Positions 35,243 through 44,015 are shown, counted from the first letter of the stretch. The stretch is 64,000 nucleotides of DNA from Rhodopseudomonas sp. BAL398 (GCF_033001325.1 NZ_CP133111.1:1922001-1986000), one strand, 5' to 3'. Notes: generated by a model from the letters alone, not told the origin. Made by a program: numbers and translations.

Positions 35243-36042
35243 TCACAGCCGACGTCAATCATGTTGTTCGCACCGCGCCGGACGCGACGACGGGGCCTGA
35301 TCCCGCGGCGATCCCGGCGCTATCGATCGCCGGACTCAGCCATAGCTACGGCGCGCGGCGCGCGCTGATCGACATCAGCTTCGCCGTCGCCCCGGCCAGT
35401 TTCACCGCTTTGCTCGGCCTCAACGGCGCCGGCAAGAGCACGCTGTTCACGCTGATCACCCGGCTGTTCGGCATTCAGGCCGGACGCATCGGCATCTTCG
35501 GCCATGACGTCGGCTCGGCACCCGGAGAAGCGCTGCGGCTGCTGGGCGTCGTATTCCAACCGCGCACCCTCGATCTCGATCTGTCGGTGACGCAGAACCT
35601 GCTCTATCACGCCGCGCTGCACGGCATCGATCGCCGCGAGGCCCGGCTGCGCAGCGGCGAGGTGCTGGCGCAGATCGATCTTGCCGACCGCGCCGCCAGC
35701 AAGGTCCGCGACTTGTCGGGCGGCCAGATGCGGCGGCTGGAAATCGCCCGCGCTTTGCTGCATCGCCCGCGCCTGTTGTTGCTCGACGAGGCCACCGTCG
35801 GGCTCGACGTCAAGGCCCGCGCCGCAATTCTGGGCCATGTCCGCCAGCTGGTCAGCGACCACGGCATCGGCGTGCTGTGGGCCACCCATCTGTTCGACGA
35901 GATCGCACCCGGCGACGATCTTGTGGTGCTGCACCAGGGTCGGGTGCTGGCGCATCGCGAGGTCACGGGCGTCGTCGCCGAAGCCGGTGCGCCGGACCTC
36001 AACGCCGCCTTCATGCGGCTGACCGGGAGCGCGGCGCCATGA
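35239..36042 (+). CDS. Quinoprotein-associated ABC transporter ATPase
   Basis: This 267-aa ATP-binding subunit has Walker A 'GLNGAGKSTLF', the signature 'LSGGQMRRLEIA' and Walker B 'LLLLDEATVGLD'. An H-loop follows at 'LWATHLFDEI'. It belongs with the permease and binding protein nearby (PQQ-ABC ATPase type, TIGR03864). Overlaps by 4 bp at both ends couple it to its neighbours. It powers transport at the inner membrane. The direction and substrate are not shown here. Confidence 0.93.
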   Translation: MITADVNHVVRTAPDATTGPDPAAIPALSIAGLSHSYGARRALIDISFAVAPASFTALLGLNGAGKSTLFTLITRLFGIQAGRIGIFGHDVGSAPGEALRLLGVVFQPRTLDLDLSVTQNLLYHAALHGIDRREARLRSGEVLAQIDLADRAASKVRDLSGGQMRRLEIARALLHRPRLLLLDEATVGLDVKARAAILGHVRQLVSDHGIGVLWATHLFDEIAPGDDLVVLHQGRVLAHREVTGVVAEAGAPDLNAAFMRLTGSAAP

Positions 36043-36884
36043 GCACTACCACCGTCTCGCCGGCCCGAACCGGCTTCTCCGTCGCGCAATACCTCACCTG
36101 CCTGAACGGCATCGTCTGGCGCGAAGCGCTGCGCTTCCTGCATCAGCGCGAACGCTTCGTCTCGGCGCTGGTGCGGCCGCTGGTGTGGCTGTTCATTTTT
36201 GCCGCGGGCTTTCGTCAGGTGCTCGGCATCTCGATCATCCCGCCTTATGAAACCTACATCCTCTACGAGGTCTATATCGCGCCAGGTCTGATCGCGATGA
36301 TCCAGCTGTTCAACGGCATGCAGTCGTCGCTGTCGATGGTCTATGACCGCGAGATGGGCAATATGCGCACATTGCTGGTCAGCCCGCTGCCGCGCGGCTA
36401 TCTGCTGTTCTGCAAATTGCTCGCCGGCACCGCGGTATCGCTGCTGCAGGTCTATGCCTTCCTGCTGATCGCCTGGTTCTGGGATATCGCGCCGCCGCCG
36501 CTCGGCTATCTGACGGTGCTGCCGGCCTTGATGCTGTCGGGGCTGATGCTCGGCGCGCTGGGGATGCTGATCTCGTCCGGCGTCAAGCAGCTGGAGAATT
36601 TCGCCGGCGTGATGAACTTCGTGATCTTTCCGATGTTTTTCGCCTCATCCGCGCTGTATCCGCTGTGGCGCGTGCGCGAGGGCAGCCCGATCTTGTATTA
36701 TGTCTGCCAGTTCAATCCGTTCACCCATGCGGTCGAGCTGATCCGCTTCGCGCTCTACGGACAGCTCAACTGGATATCGCTCGCCGTGGTCGGCGGCTGT
36801 ACCGCCGTCTTCATCGTCGCGGCTATTTATGCCTATGATCCCTCGCGCGGCCTGATCCGCCGCGGCCCCGGAGGTGAGACATGA
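36039..36884 (+). CDS. Quinoprotein-associated ABC transporter permease (PedC type)
   Basis: This 281-aa ABC-2-type permease has about six transmembrane helices ('LVRPLVWLFIFAAGFRQVLG', 'LLAGTAVSLLQVYAFLLIAW' and 'NFVIFPMFFASSALYPL' are clear). It matches the PedC family (TIGR03861 type). ATG at 36039 overlaps the ATPase by 4 bp; a longer frame from 35877 is antisense-like noise. ABC-2 permeases are often exporters, so import by this system would need the binding protein to act as the receptor. The next gene again overlaps by 4 bp. Confidence 0.92.
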   Translation: MSTTTVSPARTGFSVAQYLTCLNGIVWREALRFLHQRERFVSALVRPLVWLFIFAAGFRQVLGISIIPPYETYILYEVYIAPGLIAMIQLFNGMQSSLSMVYDREMGNMRTLLVSPLPRGYLLFCKLLAGTAVSLLQVYAFLLIAWFWDIAPPPLGYLTVLPALMLSGLMLGALGMLISSGVKQLENFAGVMNFVIFPMFFASSALYPLWRVREGSPILYYVCQFNPFTHAVELIRFALYGQLNWISLAVVGGCTAVFIVAAIYAYDPSRGLIRRGPGGET

Positions 36885-37492
36885 AATACCCGGTCGCAAT
36901 CGCCGCCCTGTTGCTGGCGATGTCGAGCGGCGCCGGCTTCGCCGCTGACCCGCGCTACCCGGACTGGCCGTGCGCGCAGGCCAAGGTCCCGGAAATTTCG
37001 CTGGCAGCGGTGTGGGCCGGCCCGCCGCTCGACGAAATCGGCAGCAAATGGCAGGACGATCCCAAGGTCGACGCGCTGGTGCCGCTGCTGGCGGCGCGCA
37101 AGATCCCGCTCGACCAGGCCGAGCAGAAGATCACCGATTTTCTCGCCAGCCCGGCAACCGACAAGACCCATGCGGGCAAGCTATTGTTTGCCGGCCTGTT
37201 CGATACGCTCAACGCCGAGCGCTCCTCGGTGCTGAATGGCCTGGAAAGGATCACCCGTAAACAACGCGACGCCGCCGACAAGATCCGATCGGATGCCGAT
37301 GGATTACGGGCGCTGCAGGATGCGACGCCACCCGATCAGGCCAAGATCGACGAACTCAACAATCAATTGACCTGGGAGACGCGGATATTCGAGGACCGGC
37401 GCCGGGTGATCAAATTCGTCTGCGAGGTCCCCACCGCGATCGACCAGCGTCTGTTCGGCCTTGGACGCGTGATCCAGCAGGAGATGGAATAG
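36881..37492 (+). CDS. Secreted protein of unknown function, last gene of the ABC operon
   Basis: This 203-aa protein has a signal peptide (MKYPVAIAALLLAMSSGAGFA) and then 'DPRYPDWPCAQAKVPEISLAAVWAGPPLDE'. The rest is mainly helical and charged (residues 110-190, 'ITRKQRDAADKIRSDADGLRALQD' among others), possibly a coiled coil. One Cys near residue 31 and one near 181 could form a bond. It overlaps the permease by 4 bp, so it is cotranscribed and probably helps the transporter. The family is conserved only in this context as far as I can judge. Confidence 0.7.
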   Translation: MKYPVAIAALLLAMSSGAGFAADPRYPDWPCAQAKVPEISLAAVWAGPPLDEIGSKWQDDPKVDALVPLLAARKIPLDQAEQKITDFLASPATDKTHAGKLLFAGLFDTLNAERSSVLNGLERITRKQRDAADKIRSDADGLRALQDATPPDQAKIDELNNQLTWETRIFEDRRRVIKFVCEVPTAIDQRLFGLGRVIQQEME

Positions 37493-37512
37493 CGGACCGC
37501 CAACTGCCCGGA

Positions 37513-38076
37513 TCAGTTCTCGGCGTCGTCGCGCGGCTTCGGCTGCGCCGGCGTCAAGGGCAGCAGCGCCTGCTCCCAGCCATCGGTGCCGTCCGGATAC
37601 CAGGCGACATTCTTGTAGCCATAGGACAGCACGCGCTTGGCCGCGTTCCACGACATCCAGCAATCGGCCTGGCAATAGATCACCAGCAATCTGGACTTGT
37701 CGCCGCCGGAGGCGTCGGCCACGCCGCGCTTGAGATAGTGCTCGGTCGCCGATGACAGCGCGCCATAGCCGGTGTCGGGAAGCCAGATGCTGCCTGGAAT
37801 GTCGAGTCGCGGCCGATCGCGCCAGATGGTGCCGGCTGGCAGATTTGGTGGCTTCGGCGCGCGCGGCAGCACGTCGATGAAGGCCGCCTGCCCGGCGCTC
37901 CAGATCGCCTCGGCCTGCTCGGTCGACACCACGCGGGCGCCTTTCAGCGTGGCCGGGACTGGCGCCCGATAATGCTCCCACCGATAATCGTCCGGCTCCG
38001 GCGCGATGTCGCGCGCCAGCAGCGGGGCCGTGCCCACCACCAGCGCAAGAACTGCACCGGCCGCCCTCCAGTTCAT
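37513..38076 (-). CDS. PQQ-catabolism-associated rhodanese-like protein with C-x3-C-W motif
   Basis: This 187-aa secreted protein (signal peptide ending about 'GTAPLLA') resembles a rhodanese fold: 'ARVVSTEQAEAIWSAGQAAFIDVLPR' and then 'LVIYCQADCWMSWNAAKRVL'. C135 and C139-W140 occupy the active-site loop position where rhodaneses carry one Cys. It matches the family named for its 'CXXCW' motif (TIGR03865); here I count three residues between the cysteines. It overlaps the XoxJ-like gene by 4 bp (ATGA). It may act as a thiol or sulfur carrier in quinoprotein maturation; this is inferred. Confidence 0.82.
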   Translation of the reverse strand: MNWRAAGAVLALVVGTAPLLARDIAPEPDDYRWEHYRAPVPATLKGARVVSTEQAEAIWSAGQAAFIDVLPRAPKPPNLPAGTIWRDRPRLDIPGSIWLPDTGYGALSSATEHYLKRGVADASGGDKSRLLVIYCQADCWMSWNAAKRVLSYGYKNVAWYPDGTDGWEQALLPLTPAQPKPRDDAEN

Positions 38077-38957
38077 GGCGACTTGGTGGTGGCGGCCGCG
38101 GCGATCGGTCGGTCGTTCTCATCCAGCAGCGGAACGCCGAAATCGAGCAAGATCTTGTTGATGGCCGGCTGGTTCTCCTCGATCAGCCGGTTGAGCTGGC
38201 GTTTCCAGTTCTGCTCTGCCGGCCGCACACCCATGCCGATACGGTAGACCAGTTTGGGTCCGGCGGTCTCCTTAAGCAGCGGCGTGACATGCAGCGCCGG
38301 ATTTTCCTGTTTGGCGTAGTAGCCCGCCATCGGTCCCCACAGGATCGCCACGTCAATCTCACCCGCCATCAGATCCTTGATCATCGCGACCGCCGAGGAT
38401 TCCTTGCGAGTGTCGATCACCAGCGGATAGGGCTTGGCATTTGTCATCAGCCCATTGGCGGCCATGTTGGTGGCGGGCGGCGTGCCCGCGACGATGCCGA
38501 TATGCTTGGTCTTCAGCCGCGGATCTTCCAGCGTGGTGATATCCTCGAGCCCGCTGCCCGGCTTGACCACCACCGCATAGGCCGTTCGATAATAGGGATT
38601 GGTGCCCTGCACCAATTCGTCGCCCTGGGGAAACCCCATGATGACATCGCAGCGATGCGCGCCCAGCGTCATCCGAACGAAACCGGTGGCCTGCGGGAAA
38701 TACATGTAGTCCAGTTTCTTGTGCATCTTTTCGGCGAATAATTCGGCAATCTTGTTCTCGATGCCCTCGCCCTTGTCGTTGGAAAACGGCAGATTGTGCG
38801 GATCAGCGCAAACCCGCAGCACCTTGGGATCGACCAGTTCGATCGACAGATCGGTCGCATCACCGGACTGCGCCCAGCATGCCACAGGGCCGCTGAGCGC
38901 GCCGGCAAGCCCGAGAAGCACAATCAGCGGCCAGCGATTCCGGGTGGGAGATCTCAT
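38073..38957 (-). CDS. xoxJ: Quinoprotein-associated substrate-binding protein (XoxJ/MoxJ-like)
   Basis: This 294-aa periplasmic solute-binding protein starts at ATG 38957 (MRSPTRNRWPLIVLLGLAGA...). It has 'VLRVCADPHNLPFSNDKGEGIENKIAELFAEKM' and 'CDVIMGFPQGDELVQGTNPYYRTAY', typical of the MoxJ family. In methylotrophs MxaJ/XoxJ help assemble or activate methanol dehydrogenase. It is coupled to the rhodanese-like gene and divergent from the hydrolase at 39202, with a 244-bp promoter region. That it serves the XoxF encoded 9 kb away is inferred. Confidence 0.85.
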   Translation of the reverse strand: MRSPTRNRWPLIVLLGLAGALSGPVACWAQSGDATDLSIELVDPKVLRVCADPHNLPFSNDKGEGIENKIAELFAEKMHKKLDYMYFPQATGFVRMTLGAHRCDVIMGFPQGDELVQGTNPYYRTAYAVVVKPGSGLEDITTLEDPRLKTKHIGIVAGTPPATNMAANGLMTNAKPYPLVIDTRKESSAVAMIKDLMAGEIDVAILWGPMAGYYAKQENPALHVTPLLKETAGPKLVYRIGMGVRPAEQNWKRQLNRLIEENQPAINKILLDFGVPLLDENDRPIAAAATTKSP

Positions 38958-39093
38958 CGAACCATGCACGGTTTGCCTGCCAATCTTCGCAAAATTTCAC
39001 AGAGATCGGCCATCGCAAGCAACCGACGCTCATCGGGATGGTAGCGCAAACAAGTTAAGCCCCTCGCCCGCGGCCCGCAACCGGAATATCCTT

Positions 39094-39117
39094 ACTACGC
39101 GCTTGACTACGCGCTTG
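39094..39117. promoter_or_regulatory. Perfect 12-bp tandem direct repeat
   Basis: ACTACGCGCTTG occurs twice head-to-tail (39094-39105 and 39106-39117). It is about 85 bp upstream of the metallo-hydrolase start in the divergent region shared with xoxJ. Tandem half-sites suit an AraC or response-regulator dimer, but it may be incidental. Confidence 0.4.
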
Positions 39118-39201
39118 CTACATTCATGTTGCGTCGCAGCGGACATCGATGACGCAGCGCGTCGTGAGTTTCTCGCGTCGTCCCACAGGGAGATCGGCAG
39201 A

Positions 39202-40125
39202 ATGGTTGCTCTCGCGGCTCTGATCGTTGCATTCATCATGCTTGGATCGCCCTCTTCATGGGCACAACAACCGCAATTGCCGGTCACCGAGATCGCCCCC
39301 GGCGTCTTCGTTCATATCGGCGTCCATCAATTGATGACGCAGCAGAACGCGGGCGCGATCGCCAATCTCGGCTTTGTGATCGGTCGCGATGCGGTGGCGG
39401 TGATCGACACCGGCGGCAGCGTTGTCGAAGGCAATCAGTTGCGCGCGGCGATCCGCAGCCACACCGACAAGCCGATCCGCTACGTCATCAATACCCATGG
39501 CCATCCCGATCACGTGTTCGGCAACGCGGCCTTCGTAAAGGACGGCGTCACCTTTGTCGGCCACCACAACCTGCCGAAGGCGCTGGCCACCCGCGGGCCG
39601 TTCTATCTCCAGGCGTTCCGCCGAACCATGGGCGACGCGCTGATCGATCAGGTCGCGCTGATTCCACCGACATTGCTTGTCGACGGTGCGCTCAACCTCG
39701 ATCTCGGCGACCGGGTTCTGGCGCTACGGGCCTGGCCGGCCGCGCACAGCGACAGCGATCTCACCGTGCTCGATACGCAAAGCGGAACGTTGTTCGCTGG
39801 CGATCTCGTGTTCCTCGGCCATACGCCGGTGCTGGACGGCAATCTGCGCGGCTGGCTTGGCGTGATCGACGAACTCCGTCAGCTTCCCGCCAAGCGCGTG
39901 GTTCCGGGCCACGGCGCCGTGAGCCCATGGCCGGCCGCCCTCGCCGACGAAAGCCGCTATCTCAACACGCTCACAACCGATATTCGTGCGGCGGTCGCCC
40001 GCGGTCAGTCGATCCGGGCCGCCGCCGACACCGCAGCGGCCTCCGAACGGTCGCGATGGCAATTGTTCGATGACTTCAATGCGCGCAACGCAACTGCAGC
40101 ATTTTCGCAAATTGAATGGGAATAG
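39202..40125 (+). CDS. Quinoprotein-relay metallo-beta-lactamase-fold hydrolase (SoxH-related)
   Basis: This 307-aa secreted protein has a signal peptide (MVALAALIVAFIMLGSPSSW A) and the zinc-binding motif H99-G-H101-P-D103-H104 ('INTHGHPDHVFGN'). Later metal-ligand segments are 'AHSDSDLTVLD', 'FAGDLVFLG' and 'VPGHGAV'. Family names in databases (TIGR04558/04559) call it the zinc metallohydrolase of a 'quinoprotein relay system'. ATG at 39202 follows an AGGGAGAT ribosome-binding site; the longer frame is spurious. The substrate is unknown. The next gene is a SoxYZ-like carrier on the same strand. Confidence 0.88.
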   Translation: MVALAALIVAFIMLGSPSSWAQQPQLPVTEIAPGVFVHIGVHQLMTQQNAGAIANLGFVIGRDAVAVIDTGGSVVEGNQLRAAIRSHTDKPIRYVINTHGHPDHVFGNAAFVKDGVTFVGHHNLPKALATRGPFYLQAFRRTMGDALIDQVALIPPTLLVDGALNLDLGDRVLALRAWPAAHSDSDLTVLDTQSGTLFAGDLVFLGHTPVLDGNLRGWLGVIDELRQLPAKRVVPGHGAVSPWPAALADESRYLNTLTTDIRAAVARGQSIRAAADTAAASERSRWQLFDDFNARNATAAFSQIEWE

Positions 40126-40180
40126 CAGACGTATCAGCGTATAGTACCATCGCAACTCCGCCTTTCGAGAGGGGGTCATC

Positions 40181-41014
40181 ATGTTCGGACGCCACCTAGG
40201 CTTACTCTGCGTCGCCGGCTTGTTGAGTGCTTTGCCCATTGGGACTGTCGCTGCCGCGGCGGAGGCCGAGGCCGAGGCCTATGATCCTTGGCCGGATCTC
40301 GCCCAGGAGATTTTCCAACGTCGGCCGATCAATGACGGCGCCAAGGTGATCGCCATCGACATGCCCTATCGCGCCGAAGATGCGGCGATCGTTCCGGTGA
40401 CAATGCGGGTACTGCTGTCGCCGGCCGACGCCCGCCAGGTCCGGAAGCTGACCTTGGTGATCGATCAAAACCCCGCGCCGATGGCCGCAAAGTTCGATTT
40501 CGGGCCGGACGCCAAGATTTCTGAAATCTCGACCCGGGTCCGCGTCAACAACTATACCAACGTCCATGCGGTGGCCGAGTTGAGCGATGGCAAGCTGTAT
40601 ATGGCGAAGACCTACGTCAAGGCGTCCGGCGGATGTTCGGCGCCGGCCGCCAAGACCGCCGACGCGCGGGACCAGCTGGGCCAGATGCGATACCGGCAAT
40701 TCGCCAAGGCGGGTGCGGGCGCCGCCAGCGGCGCCCGCGAGGTCCAGATCATGATCGGACACCCCAATAATTCCGGCCTGCAGATGGATCAGCTGACCCA
40801 GCTCTATACGCCGGCCTTCTTCATCAATGAGTTGCGGCTGTGGCAGGACGACAGCCTGGTGCTGGCGATGGAGGGCGGCATTTCGATCTCGGAAAACCCC
40901 AATCTGCGTTTCACCTACGTGTCGAACGGAGCCAAGCAGTTCCGCGCCGAGGCCAAGGACACCGAAGGCCACGTGTTCGAGCATCAATGGAAAATCCAGG
41001 ACCCCGGCACCTGA
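40181..41014 (+). CDS. Quinoprotein-associated SoxYZ-like carrier protein
   Basis: This 277-aa secreted protein fuses a SoxY-like part (about residues 45-155) and a SoxZ-like part (about 165-277). The SoxY carrier cysteine is C152 in 'KASGGCSAP', matching the GGC(G) motif of SoxY. The SoxZ-like half has 'EVQIMIGHPNNSGLQMDQLTQL'. A signal peptide ends near AAAA. In Sox systems this Cys carries sulfur intermediates; in methanol gene clusters the cargo is unknown. It follows the hydrolase gene by 55 bp on the same strand and has its own AGAGGGGG ribosome-binding site. Confidence 0.87.
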   Translation: MFGRHLGLLCVAGLLSALPIGTVAAAAEAEAEAYDPWPDLAQEIFQRRPINDGAKVIAIDMPYRAEDAAIVPVTMRVLLSPADARQVRKLTLVIDQNPAPMAAKFDFGPDAKISEISTRVRVNNYTNVHAVAELSDGKLYMAKTYVKASGGCSAPAAKTADARDQLGQMRYRQFAKAGAGAASGAREVQIMIGHPNNSGLQMDQLTQLYTPAFFINELRLWQDDSLVLAMEGGISISENPNLRFTYVSNGAKQFRAEAKDTEGHVFEHQWKIQDPGT

Positions 41015-41105
41015 TGCCCGCAGGGCGGCAACGTTGCTGCGGCACGGTCCGGTAGCCCACCCGGTCTGGGTCGCAATCCAAGTGACGTGGTTTGATCCGC
41101 GGTCG

Positions 41106-41477
41106 TTAGAAGCAACGCACCTCCGCTTCGGCCTGCGCGCGCCGCAGCTCGTTGAGGGCATTGGCCGCCTGTTCGGAGGTGCGGAACTGGCTGCCGAGAT
41201 TGCCCCGGACCTGCGACAGGCTCAGAACGGTTTCCGCAGTGACATACCGCTCATAGGGCACTAGTGACGCAATGATGTCTACCGAGCAGGAACATTGTTC
41301 GATCGCCTGACGGGTCTCGCCATTGGCCTTCATGCAGCCGAAGACATATTCGGCCCGCGCCGAGGTCGGATAGTCATTGACCTGCTGCGCGCGCGCACCG
41401 CTCACTGCCGCCGACAATGTCAGCGGCAGCGTCGCCAGCATGGTGACAAGAAGTCGTCTCGCTCCATCAAAAGTCAT
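41106..41477 (-). CDS. Small secreted Cys-containing protein of unknown function
   Basis: This 123-aa protein has a signal peptide (MTFDGARRLLVTMLATLPLTLSAAVSGARA). Its mature part has four cysteines (C48, C62, C64 and C122; 'FGCMKANG', 'EQCSCSVD'). It looks helical and may be held by disulfides. I do not recognise a family. It lies among methanol genes, convergent with the SoxYZ-like gene and divergent from a binding-protein gene at 41561. Periplasmic location and redox-active cysteines would suit a role with the quinoprotein system, but that is speculation. Confidence 0.6.
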   Translation of the reverse strand: MTFDGARRLLVTMLATLPLTLSAAVSGARAQQVNDYPTSARAEYVFGCMKANGETRQAIEQCSCSVDIIASLVPYERYVTAETVLSLSQVRGNLGSQFRTSEQAANALNELRRAQAEAEVRCF

Positions 41478-41560
41478 GTCGTACTCCACCGCACGGCGTG
41501 AAACTTATGCTATGACTATCATGCTGGAAGAAGTCGTATGAGGAAACCGTTCGAGGGACA

Positions 41561-42538
41561 ATGCGATTCCTTGTTAGTATGCTTGTCGCCGCGTGGCTGA
41601 CGATCGCCTGGGCAGGAGCATGTTGCGCTGCGCAGACCGTCCGGGTTGCGGTGCAAAAGACCGGCACCCTGGCCTGGGAGATGTCGGTCATCCGCAGCCA
41701 CGGCCTCGACAAGGAGGCCGGCCTGTCGATCCAAACGCTCGAACTTGCCAGTCCGGAGGCCGGCAAGATTGCGCTCCGCGCCCGCAATGCCGATATCATC
41801 GTGTCGGACTGGCTATGGGTCTCGCGCGAGCGCAGCCTCGGCGCCAAGCTGACCTTCTATCCCTATTCCAGCGCGCTCGGCGCAGTGATGGTGGCGGGCT
41901 CCTCGCCGATCCGGAGCCTGGCCGATCTCAAGGGCCGCACCCTTGCCGTCGCGGGCGGGCCGCTCGACAAGAGCTGGCTGCTGCTGCAAGCCCGGCTGAA
42001 ACAACACGACATCGACCTGAAGTCGGAGGCGACCATCGTCTATGGCGCGCCGCCATTGCTGGCGGCAAAGATGCGCGGCGGGGAAATGGATGCGGTGCTC
42101 AATTATTGGAATTTCTCCGCAGGGTTGGAGTCCGATGGCTTCCGCCGCCTCGCCGGAATCGAGACCCTGCTGCCCGAGCTGGGCGCCAAAGGCCGTATCG
42201 CGATGCTCGGCTACGTCTTTCGTGAGTCATGGGCCAACGCCAATCCCGAGCTGGTCGCGCGCTTCATCGCCGTCGGCCGCAAGGCCAAGGAGACCTTGGC
42301 GACGTCGGATCCGGCGTGGGATAGCATCGCACCATTGACGGGTGTGACCGACGCCGCGACCCTGCGCGTGTATCGCGAACGCTATCGCGAGGGCATTCCG
42401 CGCCGTCCGATCGCCGACGAAGAGGCCGATGCCCGCGTGCTCTATCGCGTGCTGGCCGGCATCGGCGGCCGCCAATTGGTCGGGCCGGCGTCGGATCTCG
42501 AGCCCGGCACTTTCTATCACCCGATTCCGGGAGACTGA
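41561..42538 (+). CDS. ABC transporter substrate-binding protein (NitT/TauT-like)
   Basis: This 325-aa periplasmic binding protein opens with a signal peptide (MRFLVSMLVAAWLTIAWAGACCA A) and continues 'VRVAVQKTGTLAWEMSVI', typical of NitT/TauT family proteins. 'RNADIIVSDWLWVSRER' and 'GAVMVAGSSPIRSLADLKGRTLAVAGGP' are family features. The substrate is unknown. A permease (42540) and ATPase (43267) follow with almost no gap. Homologues sit in many methylotrophic gene clusters, so an alcohol-oxidation cofactor or trace metal complex is possible. Confidence 0.9.
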   Translation: MRFLVSMLVAAWLTIAWAGACCAAQTVRVAVQKTGTLAWEMSVIRSHGLDKEAGLSIQTLELASPEAGKIALRARNADIIVSDWLWVSRERSLGAKLTFYPYSSALGAVMVAGSSPIRSLADLKGRTLAVAGGPLDKSWLLLQARLKQHDIDLKSEATIVYGAPPLLAAKMRGGEMDAVLNYWNFSAGLESDGFRRLAGIETLLPELGAKGRIAMLGYVFRESWANANPELVARFIAVGRKAKETLATSDPAWDSIAPLTGVTDAATLRVYRERYREGIPRRPIADEEADARVLYRVLAGIGGRQLVGPASDLEPGTFYHPIPGD

Positions 42539-42539
42539 G

Positions 42540-43277
42540 GTGCTGCGCCTGCTGTCCTTTGCCCTGCTACTGGCCAGCTGGTGGATCGCCTCGCTGCTGA
42601 TCGGCGATGCCAAGCTGCCGGCGCCACCCGCGGTTCTGGCGGCGATGTTGGCTGAGGCCAGATCCGGCGCGTTGTTTCTCAACCTTGGCATCACCTTGGT
42701 GCGCGTGGCCCTCGCCTTCACCCTGGCGATGAGTTTGGGCTCCGCGATCGGCTATCTGATGGGACGGGTGCGGCTGGCCGACCGGCTCGGCGATCCCTGG
42801 CTGATCCTACTGCTCAACCTGCCTGCCCTCGTCGTGATCGTGCTGGCCTATATCTGGGCCGGGCTGACCGAGGCCGCGGCGATCATGGCGATCGCCATCA
42901 ACAAGCTTCCGACCGCCGTCGTCACGCTGCGGGAGGGAACGCGGGCGCTCGATCCCGCGCTCGAAGAGATGGCGACCGTGTTCGCGATCCCCCGTGGCAC
43001 AACGTTTCGTCACGTCATCCTGCCGCAACTGGCACCCTATATCGCCGCCAGCGCCCGCTCCGGCCTGGCGCTGGTCTGGAAGATCGTGCTGGTCGCCGAA
43101 TTGCTCGGACGCCCCGATGGCGTCGGTTTCGAAATCGGGGTGGCATTCCAACTGTTCGACATCCCGTTGCTGCTTGCCTATTCGCTGACCTTCGCGGCCG
43201 TGGTCCTCATCATCGAAACCTTGCTGGTGCAGCCGCTCGAAACCCGTTTGTTTCGGTGGCGCCCCCGTGCGGCTTGA
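42540..43277 (+). CDS. ABC transporter permease (NitT/TauT-like)
   Basis: This 245-aa inner-membrane permease has about six helices; 'LGITLVRVALAFTLAMSLGSAIGYLMGR' and the cytoplasmic EAA-like loop 'EEMATVFAIPRGTTFRHVILPQLAPYI' are visible. The start is GTG at 42540, directly after the binding-protein stop, with GGGAGACTGAG as the ribosome-binding stretch. It overlaps the ATPase start by 11 bp. It is the channel of the transporter whose substrate is not known. Confidence 0.9.
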   Translation: MLRLLSFALLLASWWIASLLIGDAKLPAPPAVLAAMLAEARSGALFLNLGITLVRVALAFTLAMSLGSAIGYLMGRVRLADRLGDPWLILLLNLPALVVIVLAYIWAGLTEAAAIMAIAINKLPTAVVTLREGTRALDPALEEMATVFAIPRGTTFRHVILPQLAPYIAASARSGLALVWKIVLVAELLGRPDGVGFEIGVAFQLFDIPLLLAYSLTFAAVVLIIETLLVQPLETRLFRWRPRAA

Positions 43278-43977
43278 GGTGAACATCACGCGCAAGTGCT
43301 ATCAGAACGCCGCCGGCGAATGCACCGAGGTGCTGTCAAATCTGAATTTCGCGCTGGCCAGCGGCGAAGTCGGCGGCGTCATCGGCCCGTCGGGCTGCGG
43401 CAAGAGCACGATGCTGCGGATCTTGACCGGACTCGACCACGATTATCAGGGAACGGTGAACCGACCCGCCGACGCACGGATCGGCATCGTGTTCCAGGAG
43501 CCGCGCTTGCTGCCATGGCGCTCGGTCGAGGACAATGTCCGGCTGGCGGCGCCGCGGGCCGACGAGCCCGGGCTTGCGCGGCTGTTTGCGCAGCTCGAAT
43601 TGACCGCCCACCGCAATCATTTTCCGCATGAATTGTCACTCGGCCTCGCCCGTCGCGTCGCGCTGGCCCGGGCCTTTGCAGTCGAGCCCGACATCCTCAT
43701 TCTCGACGAACCGCTGGCGTCGCTCGACGCCGCCCTCGCCGCGACGCTACGCGACCAGATCGCCGCGCTGGTCGACAGCCGCGCGGTGACGACCGTGCTG
43801 GTGACCCACGACATCGACGACGCCGTCCGTCTCTGCGACCAATTGTTCTTCCTCTCGCCGCGGCCGGGTCGCGTGGTCGCCACCGTGCCCATTGGCATAG
43901 CCCGTGCCGCCCGCGGCGGCGCCGAACTGACCCGCATCAAGGCCGATCTCGCGGGACTGGATCTTGCAAACCTGTGA
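43267..43977 (+). CDS. ABC transporter ATPase (NitT/TauT-like)
   Basis: This 236-aa ATPase has Walker A 'GPSGCGKSTML', a Q-loop in 'IVFQEPRLLPW', and Walker B 'ILILDEPLASLD'. The signature is degenerate, 'ELSLGLARRVALA' in place of LSGGQ, which still occurs in active family members. GTG start at 43267 lies inside the permease 3' end (11-bp overlap). It completes the ABC transporter. The TauB/SsuB-like layout is standard. Confidence 0.9.
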   Translation: MRLEVNITRKCYQNAAGECTEVLSNLNFALASGEVGGVIGPSGCGKSTMLRILTGLDHDYQGTVNRPADARIGIVFQEPRLLPWRSVEDNVRLAAPRADEPGLARLFAQLELTAHRNHFPHELSLGLARRVALARAFAVEPDILILDEPLASLDAALAATLRDQIAALVDSRAVTTVLVTHDIDDAVRLCDQLFFLSPRPGRVVATVPIGIARAARGGAELTRIKADLAGLDLANL

Positions 43978-44015
43978 CTGTCCGATCGCGGACACACAAA
44001 CGTTGGGAGAAGACT

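Noticed and set aside
36881-37492. Coiled-coil effector or toxin at the operon end
   Set aside because: Nothing beyond a helical, charged composition supports this; it is listed only as an unknown secreted protein.
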